From positions 2,976,001 through 3,040,000 of the forward strand of contig NZ_CP089746.1 in assembly GCF_029541745.1 (NCBI RefSeq): DNA of 64,000 nucleotides, in the 5' to 3' direction. Below, one piece after another: positions 48,102 through 56,084 of the stretch. The notes below the pieces were generated by a model. The model was not told where the DNA came from and ran no database searches. It saw only the letters and a program-made list of their open reading frames with translations. Position 1 is the stretch's first letter. Each line of letters opens with the position of its first letter. Position numbers and translations under genes: made by a program. This DNA is from Streptomyces sp. LX-29. Its GTDB lineage: Bacteria > Actinomycetota > Actinomycetes > Streptomycetales > Streptomycetaceae.

Positions 48102-49064
48102 CTAGTCGTTGAGGTGTGGTGCGACCGTCGCGGCGAACGCGGCCATCTGGTCGGTCAGTTCGTGGACGCTCCGACTGCGGAAGCGCACCTGGATCTGGTC
48201 CACGCCGAGCGCGGCGTACCCGCGCAGCGAGTCGGCTATCCGCTCTCCGCCGCCGCACAGCGTCCGTCGCCCGACGCGCCAGGTGGGTTCGCCGATGTAG
48301 CAGGGCTCGGTGATGGCCCCGATCTCGGCGGGCTCGGCGCAGTCCGGATCGTGCTCGGCGGCCCGCTCGCGCAGCGCCCGCAGCCGCACGATCCGCCCGG
48401 CCAGCAGGTCGCGCGGGTCACCCTGCGGCAGCCAGCCGTCGCCGCGTGCGGCCGCCCGACGCACGGCGGCCGGGGAGGACCCGCCGACCCACACCGGCGG
48501 CCTGGGCCGCTGTACGGGCCGCGGTGCCTGCCCCAGCCCGTCGAAGGCGAAGCGTTCCCCCGCGAACTCCGGGAACTCCCCCGGTCCGAGCGCCGCCTTG
48601 AGCGCGTCGATCGTCTCGTCCAGCAGTGCGCCGCGGGCGTGGAAGTCCACCCCGAGGGCCGCGAACTCCTCCGCCACGTGCCCGGCGCCCACCCCCAGGA
48701 TCAGCCGTCCACCCGAGAGGTGGTCCAGCGTCGCGTACTGCTTGGCGGTCAGCAGCGGGTGGCGCAGCGCCGCGACGGCGACATGGCTGAGCAGCCGCAC
48801 CCGGGTGGTGGCCGCCGCCAGATACGCGAGGGTGGCCACCGGGTCGTACCAGACCGTGCCCATCGCGGCCGCCAGCCGCCGTGGGATGGCCACGTGGTCG
48901 CAGCAGCCGATGTAGGCGAAGCCCAGCCGGTCCGCCGCCCGCGCCACCGCCACCAGCTCGGCCGGCCCCGCCGCGGCCTCCCACCCCTCCGCGTACAGGG
49001 AGCTCTGCGACTGGACGGGCAGCTGCATGCCGTAGCTCAGTCGCCCCTTCGGAAGGACCCGCAT
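48102..49064 (-). CDS. LLM-class oxidoreductase, probably F420-dependent
   Basis: 320 residues. AADRLGFAYIGCCDHVAIPR, TRVRLLSHVAVAALRHPLLTAKQYATLD and GGRLILGVGAGHVAEEFAALG are the three typical LLM stretches; the last resembles the F420-linked (TIGR03619-like) subgroup. It heads an operon with the SDR gene downstream, suggesting stepwise oxidation of one substrate, perhaps in breakdown of a lipid or terpenoid. The divergent SMI1 gene begins 99 bp away, with an inverted repeat between. Confidence 0.88.
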   Translation of the reverse strand: MRVLPKGRLSYGMQLPVQSQSSLYAEGWEAAAGPAELVAVARAADRLGFAYIGCCDHVAIPRRLAAAMGTVWYDPVATLAYLAAATTRVRLLSHVAVAALRHPLLTAKQYATLDHLSGGRLILGVGAGHVAEEFAALGVDFHARGALLDETIDALKAALGPGEFPEFAGERFAFDGLGQAPRPVQRPRPPVWVGGSSPAAVRRAAARGDGWLPQGDPRDLLAGRIVRLRALRERAAEHDPDCAEPAEIGAITEPCYIGEPTWRVGRRTLCGGGERIADSLRGYAALGVDQIQVRFRSRSVHELTDQMAAFAATVAPHLND

Positions 49065-49110
49065 GCCGCCTCCCCGCGCCGTCCCGGCCGGACCACCGCC
49101 ATCGTGATAC

Positions 49111-49125
49111 CTGACTCCCCATCAG
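49111..49125. promoter_or_regulatory. CTGAC...TCAG inverted repeat upstream of the LLM-SDR operon
   Basis: CTGACTCCCCATCAG has the same length and outer bases as the palindromes at 44219-44233 and 57350-57364, though its inner positions differ. It is 47 bp upstream of the LLM start, where a repressor could act. Confidence 0.5.
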
Positions 49126-49162
49126 ACAAGGGGATGTCGAAGACGACCTGCCGGGGGGAACC

Positions 49163-50434
49163 ATGTCAGACCACCGTGCTGTCCTTGACGCCACTGACAC
49201 CGACACGGAGAGGGCAGAGCACCCCATGAACCGCGAGCAGTGGCGACCGTTTCTCAAGCGCTGGAGCGAGGAGTGGGTCGACGCACACGATCCCGAGCAG
49301 GACCAGCCGCTGGAGGCCGAGGTCGCGCGGGACCGCTGGCTCGGGTTCGCCCCGGCGACGGCCGAGAAGGTCGCGGCCGCCGAGGCCCGCCTGGGCCGCG
49401 CGCTGCCGCCCTCGTTCCGCGAGTTCCTCCTGACCACCGACGGGTGGCGGGACGCGGGGGTCTTCATCTACCGCCTCGCGGGCGCCGCCGAGCTCGCCTG
49501 GCTGGCCGACGCCGACGAGGACTCCGGCTGGATCGAGGCGTACAGCGACACCGAGTTCTATGACGAGGAGGAGGACGAGGAGCCGGAGGGCACGATCCTG
49601 GCCCGCTCCCTGCGCCTGTCCCTCGAAGGCGACGCCGCCGTCATGCTCCTCGACCCCGAGGACGTCGACGAGCGCGGCGAGTGGGCCGCCTACTGGCTCG
49701 CCTCGTGGTCGGGCAGCGGCCCCCAGCGCTTCGACTCCTTCCACGACCTCATGCACGACCAGTACGTCTCCTTCCACGCCCTCCGCCGCCCGCCGGGCGC
49801 CACCCGCGACCACTGGGACGCGGAGGTCGAGCGGGCCCGGCTCGCCGCGCTCGCCGGAGAGGTGGAAGCGCCTCTGGCGGTGCTGGAGGAGGCGTCCCGG
49901 TTCGGAAGCGACCGGGCCCGCCTGCTGCGCTTCCAGATCCTCACCATGCTCGGCGACACGGACACCGTCCGCCTGGACCGGGTCGCCGTCGTCAAGGAGG
50001 AGCGGGCGGCCTTCCTGCACGCGCCCCTCTTCACCCGCGAGCTGCTCCCCCTGGTCTACGCGGAGGAGCGGCAGGCCCCGATGTGGGGGAGCACCACCCT
50101 GAGCCTCCTCAAGAACTGCGGCCTGGAGGAGGGACGCGCGATAGCCCTCGCCTTCGACCCCGACGAGTTCGACCCGAACCGCCTGACCTACGGCAACCCG
50201 GAGTTCGACGCGGCGGTGCACGACATCCTCGACCGGCTGGACGCCGGCCCCGAGGGGTCCGACGAACAGACCCTGGACGCCCTGTGGCCCGAGCTCCGGG
50301 CGGCCATCGCGCTCTGGCGCCCGATCAGCGAGGACCACGTCGCGCCGGTCGCGCTCCGGGCGCACCCCGCCCTGGCCGCGATGATCACCGAGGAGCGCGG
50401 CCGGGAGATCCTCTCGACGCGCCGGGGCTCCTGA
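49163..50434 (+). CDS. SMI1/KNR4 (SUKH) family protein
   Basis: 423 residues. The SUKH core lies at about 55-180: ATAEKVAAAEARLGRALPPSFREFLLTTDGW followed by AYWLASWSGSGPQRFDSFHDLM. The C-terminal 220 residues are helical and unrecognised. SUKH proteins often give immunity to secreted nuclease or deaminase toxins, but many streptomycete members stand alone. No toxin gene is seen nearby. GGGGGAA precedes ATG 49163. It ends 9 bp from the convergent ATPase-like gene. Confidence 0.85.
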   Translation: MSDHRAVLDATDTDTERAEHPMNREQWRPFLKRWSEEWVDAHDPEQDQPLEAEVARDRWLGFAPATAEKVAAAEARLGRALPPSFREFLLTTDGWRDAGVFIYRLAGAAELAWLADADEDSGWIEAYSDTEFYDEEEDEEPEGTILARSLRLSLEGDAAVMLLDPEDVDERGEWAAYWLASWSGSGPQRFDSFHDLMHDQYVSFHALRRPPGATRDHWDAEVERARLAALAGEVEAPLAVLEEASRFGSDRARLLRFQILTMLGDTDTVRLDRVAVVKEERAAFLHAPLFTRELLPLVYAEERQAPMWGSTTLSLLKNCGLEEGRAIALAFDPDEFDPNRLTYGNPEFDAAVHDILDRLDAGPEGSDEQTLDALWPELRAAIALWRPISEDHVAPVALRAHPALAAMITEERGREILSTRRGS

Positions 50435-50443
50435 GCCGGAGGC

Positions 50444-51154
50444 TCACCAGCCCACCTTCACGCAGACGCAGTCGGCGTACCGCAGCAGCGTCGGAAGCAC
50501 GGCCAGGCACTCCCGCCAGTCGGCTTCCGGCGCGTCGCGCAGACTCCGCACCCGGTCGAGGAACAACCGCAGCGTCTCCCGACCGGGGTCGTCGGGCGCG
50601 AGCCCGGCGTAGTACGCCTCGGCGTACGAAAGGAGCGTCCGCGTCGACCCGCGCAGCACGCGCAACACGGAGCGCCAGGTGCGCGGGTCCGCCTCCGCGC
50701 CCTCCGCGCTCTTCGCGCTTTCCGCGTGCGCGATGGCCTCCAGGATGCGATCCCGGTCGTACGTGCGCAGCGCGCGCTCGATGTGCGCCCAGTCGTAGCT
50801 GTCCCGCACCACCGGCACCGTGCACCAGGTCCGCGCCCCGCCATGGCTGGTACCCCACGCCCGCGCCACGGCCGCCATGGTGAACACCCCACGGACCCGC
50901 GCCTGCCCCGGCGTACGGTCCCCGACCTCGATCCGCAGCTCGCGGTCGCTCTCCGCGTACGTGAGCGTGAGGGTCACCGTCTCGCCGCGAGGGTGGTCCA
51001 GCGTGCTGGTCACTATTTCGCTGATCAGCAGCTCCACCCCATGGAGGTCCAGGCGGCGCCGGAGACCCCAACGCTCCAGACAGGCCACACCCGTTCGGCG
51101 TAGCTCTCGAACGTTTTTCGGATCGGCGGCGACGGAGGCGCTGCTGCGCTTCAT
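50444..51154 (-). CDS. Degenerate RsbW-like (HATPase) protein
   Basis: 236 residues. The N-terminal 110 residues keep the outline of anti-sigma-factor-type GHKL ATPases: LRRTGVACLERWGL, then LLISEIVTSTLDHP in the N-box position, where the usual Asn (ELVTNAxxH) is replaced by Ser, and IEVGDRTPGQARV at the G1 box. ATP binding is therefore doubtful. A helical extension of about 110 residues follows. GAGGGG before ATG 51154. Such proteins usually sit beside XRE/DUF5753 and DUF397 genes, as here, divergent from them across a 230-bp AT-richer gap. Confidence 0.75.
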   Translation of the reverse strand: MKRSSASVAADPKNVRELRRTGVACLERWGLRRRLDLHGVELLISEIVTSTLDHPRGETVTLTLTYAESDRELRIEVGDRTPGQARVRGVFTMAAVARAWGTSHGGARTWCTVPVVRDSYDWAHIERALRTYDRDRILEAIAHAESAKSAEGAEADPRTWRSVLRVLRGSTRTLLSYAEAYYAGLAPDDPGRETLRLFLDRVRSLRDAPEADWRECLAVLPTLLRYADCVCVKVGW

Positions 51155-51249
51155 CTGACTGCCCCTCATTTTAGAAAACTGCAGATCAATGCACCATCGA
51201 CACGAGCAAATGAGCTCGCCAACTACCGTTCCCCAAGGTCGACTTAAGG

Positions 51250-51278
51250 TGCAAGCGATCTGCGGCAACCTCTAGAAT
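51250..51278 (+). promoter_or_regulatory. Promoter of the XRE/DUF397 unit
   Basis: TGCAAG (51250-51255) and TAGAAT (51273-51278) are spaced by 17 bp, upstream of the XRE gene. On the opposite strand TAAAAT (51173-51168) is a possible -10 for the ATPase-like gene. Confidence 0.5.
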
Positions 51279-51387
51279 TGGCATGTGCCACGGGGCTAAC
51301 ACTGGATCGCCGAAGGGGATCAGACGTCACCCTCACTCGGCACAGGAGCGCGTCGACGCCAGACTGGGGATCGCGGAGGGCAGACAG

Positions 51388-52254
51388 GTGGCAGCACGAC
51401 GAGGGGCAACATTTCGACGCCGAGAACTGGGCAAGGAACTGCGACGCCTGCGAGAGAAGTCCCGTCTCACCATCCAGGAGGCGGCTGAGGGGCTCGGCTT
51501 CTCAGAGACCAAGCTGAGTCGAGTGGAGACCGGCCACAACGCCCTCCCCCGTGTGAAAGACATGGAGGATCTGCTCGACCGGTACGGCGTGACCGACATC
51601 GACGACCGGGAATCGCTCCTGACCCTTCACCGCGAGTCACTCAGCAGTGATTGGTGGACTCCGTATCGCGCAGTCATGCCTTCAGGCATGCACATGTGGG
51701 TCGGCTTGGAGATGGATGCCCGAGCGATGCGCGCATGGCACTGCCAGTACGTCATCGGACTGCTTCAGACTGAACGTTACGCGCGCTCCATGTTCACGAC
51801 GGCAAAGCCCGTGGAGGAGAGAACCACGGACTTCGTTGAGTACAACACGAAGATTCGCATGGAGCGCAAGCAGCTCATCACACGCGACGACGACCCTGTG
51901 GAACTCAAGGTCGTCCTGGACGAATCCGTTCTTCGCCGAGTCATCGGCGGGCCAGACGTGATGCGGGAGCAATACGAGACGATCGCCGAGCTGAACCAAC
52001 TCGATCACGTCACGGTCCAGATTCTTCCATTATCCCTCGTCACCTACAGGGCTGAAGGCAACTTCACCATCCTCGACTTCGGCGGCCACCTGGGGTCCGT
52101 TGTCCAGATGGATCTCCCAAACACCATCAGCGTCACCGATAAACAGCGCGAGGTATGGCAGTACAACCGCCGCTTCGACGCTTTGCGAGAGGGAGCCCTG
52201 GCGCCTGCGGAGACCACTGGCTTCCTGAAGGAACTAGCACGAGAGTTGGACTAG
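51388..52254 (+). CDS. XRE-family regulator with DUF5753
   Basis: 288 residues. The HTH lies at about 12-62 (LGKELRRLREKSRLTIQEAA, FSETKLSRVETGHN), followed by DUF5753 (YVIGLLQTERYARSMFTTAK; VTVQILPLSLVTY). GGAGGG 7 bp before GTG 51388 sets the start. The gene has a TTA codon at 52030-52032, so translation may depend on bldA, and its third-codon-position GC is clearly lower than in the core genes, a sign of recent transfer. DUF397 starts two bases after its stop. Confidence 0.88.
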   Translation: MAARRGATFRRRELGKELRRLREKSRLTIQEAAEGLGFSETKLSRVETGHNALPRVKDMEDLLDRYGVTDIDDRESLLTLHRESLSSDWWTPYRAVMPSGMHMWVGLEMDARAMRAWHCQYVIGLLQTERYARSMFTTAKPVEERTTDFVEYNTKIRMERKQLITRDDDPVELKVVLDESVLRRVIGGPDVMREQYETIAELNQLDHVTVQILPLSLVTYRAEGNFTILDFGGHLGSVVQMDLPNTISVTDKQREVWQYNRRFDALREGALAPAETTGFLKELARELD

Positions 52255-52256
52255 TC

Positions 52257-52496
52257 ATGAATGGGCAAACAAAGGCCATCACCGTGGCCCCCAAGGGCGT
52301 CTGGTTCAAGTCCTCCTACAGCGGTCCACAAGGGGGGACCTGCGTAGAGATATCCCCCCGCCCCACCGACATCGCTATCCGCGACTCCAAAAACAAGACC
52401 GGCCCCATCCTCGTCGTCCCCACTCCCGCCTGGGCGGCCTTCGTCGACGGCCTCCGCGCCGGCGGTCTCGGCTCCAGCGGCCCCGGTGATCATTAG
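52257..52496 (+). CDS. DUF397 protein
   Basis: 79 residues. VWFKSSYSGPQGGTCVEISP, IAIRDSKNKTGPILVVP and AWAAFVDGLRAG are the family signature. It starts two bases after the XRE stop, so it is co-transcribed and probably translationally coupled. It should be the functional partner of that XRE protein. Confidence 0.9.
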   Translation: MNGQTKAITVAPKGVWFKSSYSGPQGGTCVEISPRPTDIAIRDSKNKTGPILVVPTPAWAAFVDGLRAGGLGSSGPGDH

Positions 52497-52564
52497 TCGA
52501 GTACGGGAATATTCACGCGCCGACGTGGACGCCCGGACGCGCGGCTCCCTACCGTTCTCGGCAG

Positions 52565-52583
52565 GGCCGGGAGGCTCCCGGCC
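52565..52583 (+). promoter_or_regulatory. Perfect palindrome just before the ribosome site of the next gene
   Basis: GGCCGGGAG-G-CTCCCGGCC (9+1+9) ends directly before AGGAGGA of the gene at 52597. A repressor site or an mRNA structure regulating translation are both possible. Confidence 0.5.
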
Positions 52584-52596
52584 AGGAGGAGCCACC

Positions 52597-52809
52597 ATGA
52601 GCGGTCACGCAAAGCTCACCCGCCTCACAGGTAGTGGTTCGGGCGAGTGCGGGCAGAACGACTGCCCCAATATCTACCGGGACGAGGCGGACGGCATGCT
52701 CGTCGTCCAGGGCCTGACCTATCGCGGCTTCGCGCCGCCGTCCGGAGAAGCTCTGGTGAAGATTCCCGAGCGGGTTCTTCGGGAGGCCGCCCGTGCTCTT
52801 GGCTGGTGA
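52597..52809 (+). CDS. Small conserved-looking hypothetical protein
   Basis: 70 residues with an excellent ribosome site (AGGAGGAGCC before ATG). It contains two Cys in SGECGQNDCPNIYRDE and ends KIPERVLREAARALG. I recall proteins of this type next to DUF6879 genes in streptomycetes but cannot name a family. Its end overlaps the DUF6879 gene by 17 bp, so the two are coupled. Confidence 0.7.
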   Translation: MSGHAKLTRLTGSGSGECGQNDCPNIYRDEADGMLVVQGLTYRGFAPPSGEALVKIPERVLREAARALGW

Positions 52810-53305
52810 CCGCTGGCAGGCCATGTTCCGGGACTTCCGGAGCGAGGCGTGGCGACTGGAGACGCTGCCGGTCTACCGGGTGCCGCAGGAAGCAGATGAG
52901 TTCGCGCGCTTCCTGGCCGGAGAGCCGCTGGTGGTGCCGGAATCCGATGACTGGACGAAACTCGTTCGGCGCCACCGGCGGAACGGCGGGACTGTAGGGC
53001 GCGTGCACGTCCTCCGCCGCCCGCTGTCCGATTACCTGCGCTTCGAGTTCGCGCGCTACTACGCGCCTCAGGTTCGAGTCGGGGAAGACATCCGCATCCT
53101 CGATGTCACGGACCGGGGCAACCCGCTGGCCGACGTGCAGGACTTCTGGATGTTCGACCGGCGGACCGTGGTGCTTATGAACTACGACTCGGACGGCACG
53201 CAGAGAAACCGCCGGCTGTATGACGGCGACCCGCGCCCGTTCATCGAGTACCAGCGCATCGCCTTGACCGAATCCGTGCCCTTCGAGGAGTACGTGAAGG
53301 GTTGA
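52793..53305 (+). CDS. DUF6879 family protein
   Basis: 170 residues. FRDFRSEAWRLETLPVYRVP opens the protein and DYLRFEFARYYAPQVRVGED and FWMFDRRTVVLMNYD follow, matching the small actinobacterial family now called DUF6879 as I recall it. Function is unknown. It starts at GTG 52793 inside the previous gene and its TGA overlaps the TTG start of the next XRE gene (TTGA), so three genes form one tightly coupled unit. Confidence 0.8.
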   Translation: MLLAGDRWQAMFRDFRSEAWRLETLPVYRVPQEADEFARFLAGEPLVVPESDDWTKLVRRHRRNGGTVGRVHVLRRPLSDYLRFEFARYYAPQVRVGEDIRILDVTDRGNPLADVQDFWMFDRRTVVLMNYDSDGTQRNRRLYDGDPRPFIEYQRIALTESVPFEEYVKG

Positions 53306-54135
53306 CGTTCGAACCGGAGCGGTTGGGCCAGTCGAAGGCGGACCTGGCCGAGACACTGCGGGACCTTCGCAAGCGAGCCGGTCTGAGCGGAGACCGGCTC
53401 GCCCGGCGTTGCGCCATGTCCCAGTCCAAGATCTCCAAGATTGAGACCGGCAAGACCACTCCCACCCTCGTGGACGTCGAGCGGATCTTGCGGGCCCTCG
53501 AGGCTCCACCTCAGCTCATCACCGAGGTGACCGCGCTCGCCAGGATCGCCAACACCGCATGGCAAGACGCCAGGGCGCTCCGGCGTAAGGGGCTGGAGAA
53601 GAAGCAGGCGGAGCTGGCCGACCTGGAAAGGACGTCCACCGAGTTCCGCTTCTTCCTGCTTTCCATGATTACCGGATTGCTCTCCACCCCCGAATACGCG
53701 AAAGCCAGCCTGGACCACATCCCGGGGGATCACAGCAAGGCGATTGCGAAGAAGATGGCCCGACAAGCCGTCCTCTACGACGAGACGAAGAGTTTCACCT
53801 TTCTCCTGACGGAGCAGGCGGCACGGTGGCCCGTCCTTCCGGCACCGGCCATGGCCGTGCAGATCGATCGCCTGACATCACTCTCCCATCTACTCAATGT
53901 CAGACTCGGCGTACTTCCCCTGGCGGGCTACATGCCCGGCTGCCCCCTCAACACCTTCACGGTCTACGACGACCGCATAGCGACCGTGGAGGCGTCCAAC
54001 GGTGCGTTGGTGTTCCGTGACGCGCGGGACGTCTCTGCCTACCTCGAAGAGTTCGCCACCTACGAGCGCCAAGCCCTATTCGGAGACGAGGCCAGGGAAC
54101 TCCTCACCAAGTGGGCCGCCGAATTCCGCCGTTGA
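53302..54135 (+). CDS. XRE-family regulator with DUF5753-like domain
   Basis: 277 residues, starting at TTG 53302 by a four-base overlap with the DUF6879 stop. HTH at about 15-68 (LAETLRDLRKRAGLSGDRLA, MSQSKISKIETGKTTPTLVD), then a DUF5753-type region (MITGLLSTPEYAKASLDH; PLAGYMPGCPLNTFTVYD). It is the third gene of the coupled unit from 52597 and probably regulates it. Distinct from the XRE at 51388. Confidence 0.87.
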   Translation: MTFEPERLGQSKADLAETLRDLRKRAGLSGDRLARRCAMSQSKISKIETGKTTPTLVDVERILRALEAPPQLITEVTALARIANTAWQDARALRRKGLEKKQAELADLERTSTEFRFFLLSMITGLLSTPEYAKASLDHIPGDHSKAIAKKMARQAVLYDETKSFTFLLTEQAARWPVLPAPAMAVQIDRLTSLSHLLNVRLGVLPLAGYMPGCPLNTFTVYDDRIATVEASNGALVFRDARDVSAYLEEFATYERQALFGDEARELLTKWAAEFRR

Positions 54136-54246
54136 TCTTTAGGCGAGAAGAGGAATGCCCCTGGGAATGCCGCGACGGTTATCGCCATTCTGTGCACCAC
54201 AACGCGGGGAATTCCCCCGTGGCGACAGCGCAGAAGGGATGCGGCG

Positions 54247-54369
54247 ATGCGGCGATTCACCACCGAGGACACCGCGGCCGTCCTCCGGCAGGACCCGGAG
54301 GACGACGGGCCCACCGAGGGCGGCCAGCAAGGCGGCTGCGGCGAGGGCGACGGCTGCGGCCGTCAGTGA
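54247..54369 (+). CDS. 40-residue Gly/Cys-ended peptide, possible RiPP precursor
   Basis: ATG 54247 has AGAAGGG 8-14 bases upstream. The peptide begins MRRFTTEDTAAVLRQDP, a helical leader-like half, then an acidic spacer (EDDGPTE) and a Gly-rich end with CGEGDGC (C31 and C37). This leader plus short Cys-containing tail is the look of a ribosomally made, modified peptide precursor or a small redox/metal peptide. A 135-residue gene follows after 77 bp on the same strand. No known modification enzyme is adjacent, so this is a hypothesis. Confidence 0.5.
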   Translation: MRRFTTEDTAAVLRQDPEDDGPTEGGQQGGCGEGDGCGRQ

Positions 54370-54446
54370 CCCGCTCGGCAGAGACAGGACAGCGCCCGGC
54401 AGCCTCGCCCCGCGGCGGGGCTGCCCCGCATCGACGAAGGCGGGAC

Positions 54447-54854
54447 ATGCACCACCACGGCTACACCTGGCTCGGGTCGGGCCTCGACCTGCTCAAGGAC
54501 GGCCCTCGGCGGCCCGTTCACCCCGAGTTCAGCGCGAACAAGATCGTCCCACTGGAGCTGGCCCACTGGCTCCTCAAGCCCGCCACCCTGATCCAAGGGA
54601 CATGGACCGAACCGACGGAGGCGGCCGAATGGTTCACGGCGCGTGTGCGTATGCACGCGCCGTCGTTCGCCTCAGAACACCACCGCGACCAGAGCCGGCT
54701 CGCTGAGAGAATCAGCCGCGCCGTGGAGGCGATGAGCAACGGGGAGGACGTTGCGGGCGGCTGGTACCTCACGGGGCAGAGGTTCCTGTCCGTATGCCTG
54801 ATCGCATGCAGTCCGCACCGGGTGCGGCCCGACATCGCCTGCCCTCGGCGATAG
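54447..54854 (+). CDS. Hypothetical protein next to the Cys-peptide gene
   Basis: 135 residues starting MHHHGYTWLGSGLDLLKDGP, with GAAGGCGGG before the ATG. It is mostly helical, with Trp-rich central parts (AHWLLKPATLIQGTWTEP) and three Cys near the end (SVCLIACSPH, IACP). No family is recognised. Codon use is typical of the genome. The spacing to the peptide gene upstream suggests joint transcription. Confidence 0.6.
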   Translation: MHHHGYTWLGSGLDLLKDGPRRPVHPEFSANKIVPLELAHWLLKPATLIQGTWTEPTEAAEWFTARVRMHAPSFASEHHRDQSRLAERISRAVEAMSNGEDVAGGWYLTGQRFLSVCLIACSPHRVRPDIACPRR

Positions 54855-54903
54855 ACGAGCCACGTACCGCGCCATCGCCCACCCGACCCCCGGAGGAGAC
54901 CCC

Positions 54904-55137
54904 GTGCGACGTAGGCAGCTTCTCGTACTCACCGCCCAGGCGGCCGCCGCCGCCGCTCTGCACGGCCTCCTTCCGGCGGAGGCCGCAGCCGCTCCCGGAG
55001 GCGCCGGCCCCGAACCGGTGGCGGACCCGGGCCCGGAGGGTGGGGCGTTACCGCCCCTGATCGCGCCGGGCGCCGTGAACGTCGAGCAGGCCGTCATAGC
55101 CGCCCGACTCGCCCTGACGGGCTCGCTCCTGGAGTGA
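54904..55137 (+). CDS. Small protein with Tat-like signal
   Basis: 77 residues, GTG start with GGAGGAG upstream. MRRRQLLVLTAQAAAAAALH resembles a twin-arginine signal or membrane anchor, followed by a Pro/Gly-rich stretch (PGGAGPEPVADPG) and a short helix. It could be a truncated relative of regulators carrying such an MRRRxLL segment. Function unknown. A GTG overlapping its stop is in frame with the SDR gene, but the SDR has its own promoter and ATG. Confidence 0.55.
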   Translation: MRRRQLLVLTAQAAAAAALHGLLPAEAAAAPGGAGPEPVADPGPEGGALPPLIAPGAVNVEQAVIAARLALTGSLLE

Positions 55138-55165
55138 GCCGCACCCTCAGAGGGGTCGTAAACGG

Positions 55166-55171
55166 TATAAA
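55166..55171 (+). promoter_or_regulatory. -10 element of the SDR gene
   Basis: TATAAA lies seven bases before ATG 55179 with no ribosome site, so a leaderless mRNA is likely. The surrounding GTAAACGGTATAAACC contains a direct repeat that could be a regulator site. Confidence 0.5.
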
Positions 55172-55178
55172 CCAGACC

Positions 55179-56033
55179 ATGAACGTTGACGGCTACACCC
55201 CGCCCGACCTCCACGGCACGACCGTCCTCGTCACCGGGGCCACCCAGGGCATGGGCAGGGCCCTGGCCCAGGCGCTGGCCGGGGCGGGGGCGAGCTTGCT
55301 GCTGCACGGGCGGCGGCACGTCCGCATGGAGGAGGTCGCCGAGGAGCTGCGGGAGCGCCATCCGGGGGTCGCGGTGCGGACGTACCTGGCCGATCTGGCG
55401 GACCTGGAGCAGGTGCGGGGCCTGGCCGACTTCGTCCAGGCGGCGGAACCGCGGCTGCACGTGCTGGTCAACAACGCGGCCGTGGGCGGCGGCAGCGACA
55501 CCTCGCGGCGGGAGGTGAGCCGGCAGGGGCACGAGCTGCGGTTCGCCGTGAACCATCTGGCGCCGCACGTGCTGACCCGCGCACTGCTGCCGCTGCTGTC
55601 CGTGTCCGCGCCCGCGCGGGTGGTCAACGTGGCCTCCCTGGGGCAGGCGCCGATCGACTTCCATGACGTCATGCTGGAGCGCGGCTACGAGGGGATGCGG
55701 GCGTACTGCCAGAGCAAGCTGGCGCTGATCATGGACACCTTCGAGCTGGCGGCGGAGCTGGCGGACACGGGGGTGACGGTCAACGCGCTGCACCCGGCGA
55801 CGCTCATGGACACGCGGATGGTCCGGGAGATCGGCTACCCGCCGGAGGCCACCCTGGAGGACGGTGTGGGGCCCACGCTGCGGCTGGTCGCCGACCCGGA
55901 GCTGGCCGGCGTCACCGGCCGCTACTTCGACCGGTTCGACGTGGGGCGCGCCGACGAGCAGGCGTATGACGCCTCCGCGCGGGCGCGCCTTTCCGAACTG
56001 ACCGAACGGCTCACCGCGCGGTACCTCGCCTGA
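55179..56033 (+). CDS. SDR-family NAD(P)-dependent oxidoreductase
   Basis: 284 residues. VLVTGATQGMGRALAQALAG holds the cofactor motif, HGRR after strand 2 favours NADPH, NNAAVGG and the catalytic YCQSK pair are present. It resembles retinol-dehydrogenase-like bacterial SDRs. The leaderless ATG 55179 is preferred over a GTG at 55134. It is convergent with the amidohydrolase gene. Confidence 0.9.
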   Translation: MNVDGYTPPDLHGTTVLVTGATQGMGRALAQALAGAGASLLLHGRRHVRMEEVAEELRERHPGVAVRTYLADLADLEQVRGLADFVQAAEPRLHVLVNNAAVGGGSDTSRREVSRQGHELRFAVNHLAPHVLTRALLPLLSVSAPARVVNVASLGQAPIDFHDVMLERGYEGMRAYCQSKLALIMDTFELAAELADTGVTVNALHPATLMDTRMVREIGYPPEATLEDGVGPTLRLVADPELAGVTGRYFDRFDVGRADEQAYDASARARLSELTERLTARYLA

Positions 56034-56084
56034 GGTGTCCGACCACGCGCCCGCCGATGGACCCGGGGCTCAGCCCCCGGCCGC

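Noticed and set aside
49163..50434. SMI1/KNR4 gene as part of a toxin-immunity locus
   Set aside because: No polymorphic toxin, secretion gene or second immunity gene is seen nearby.
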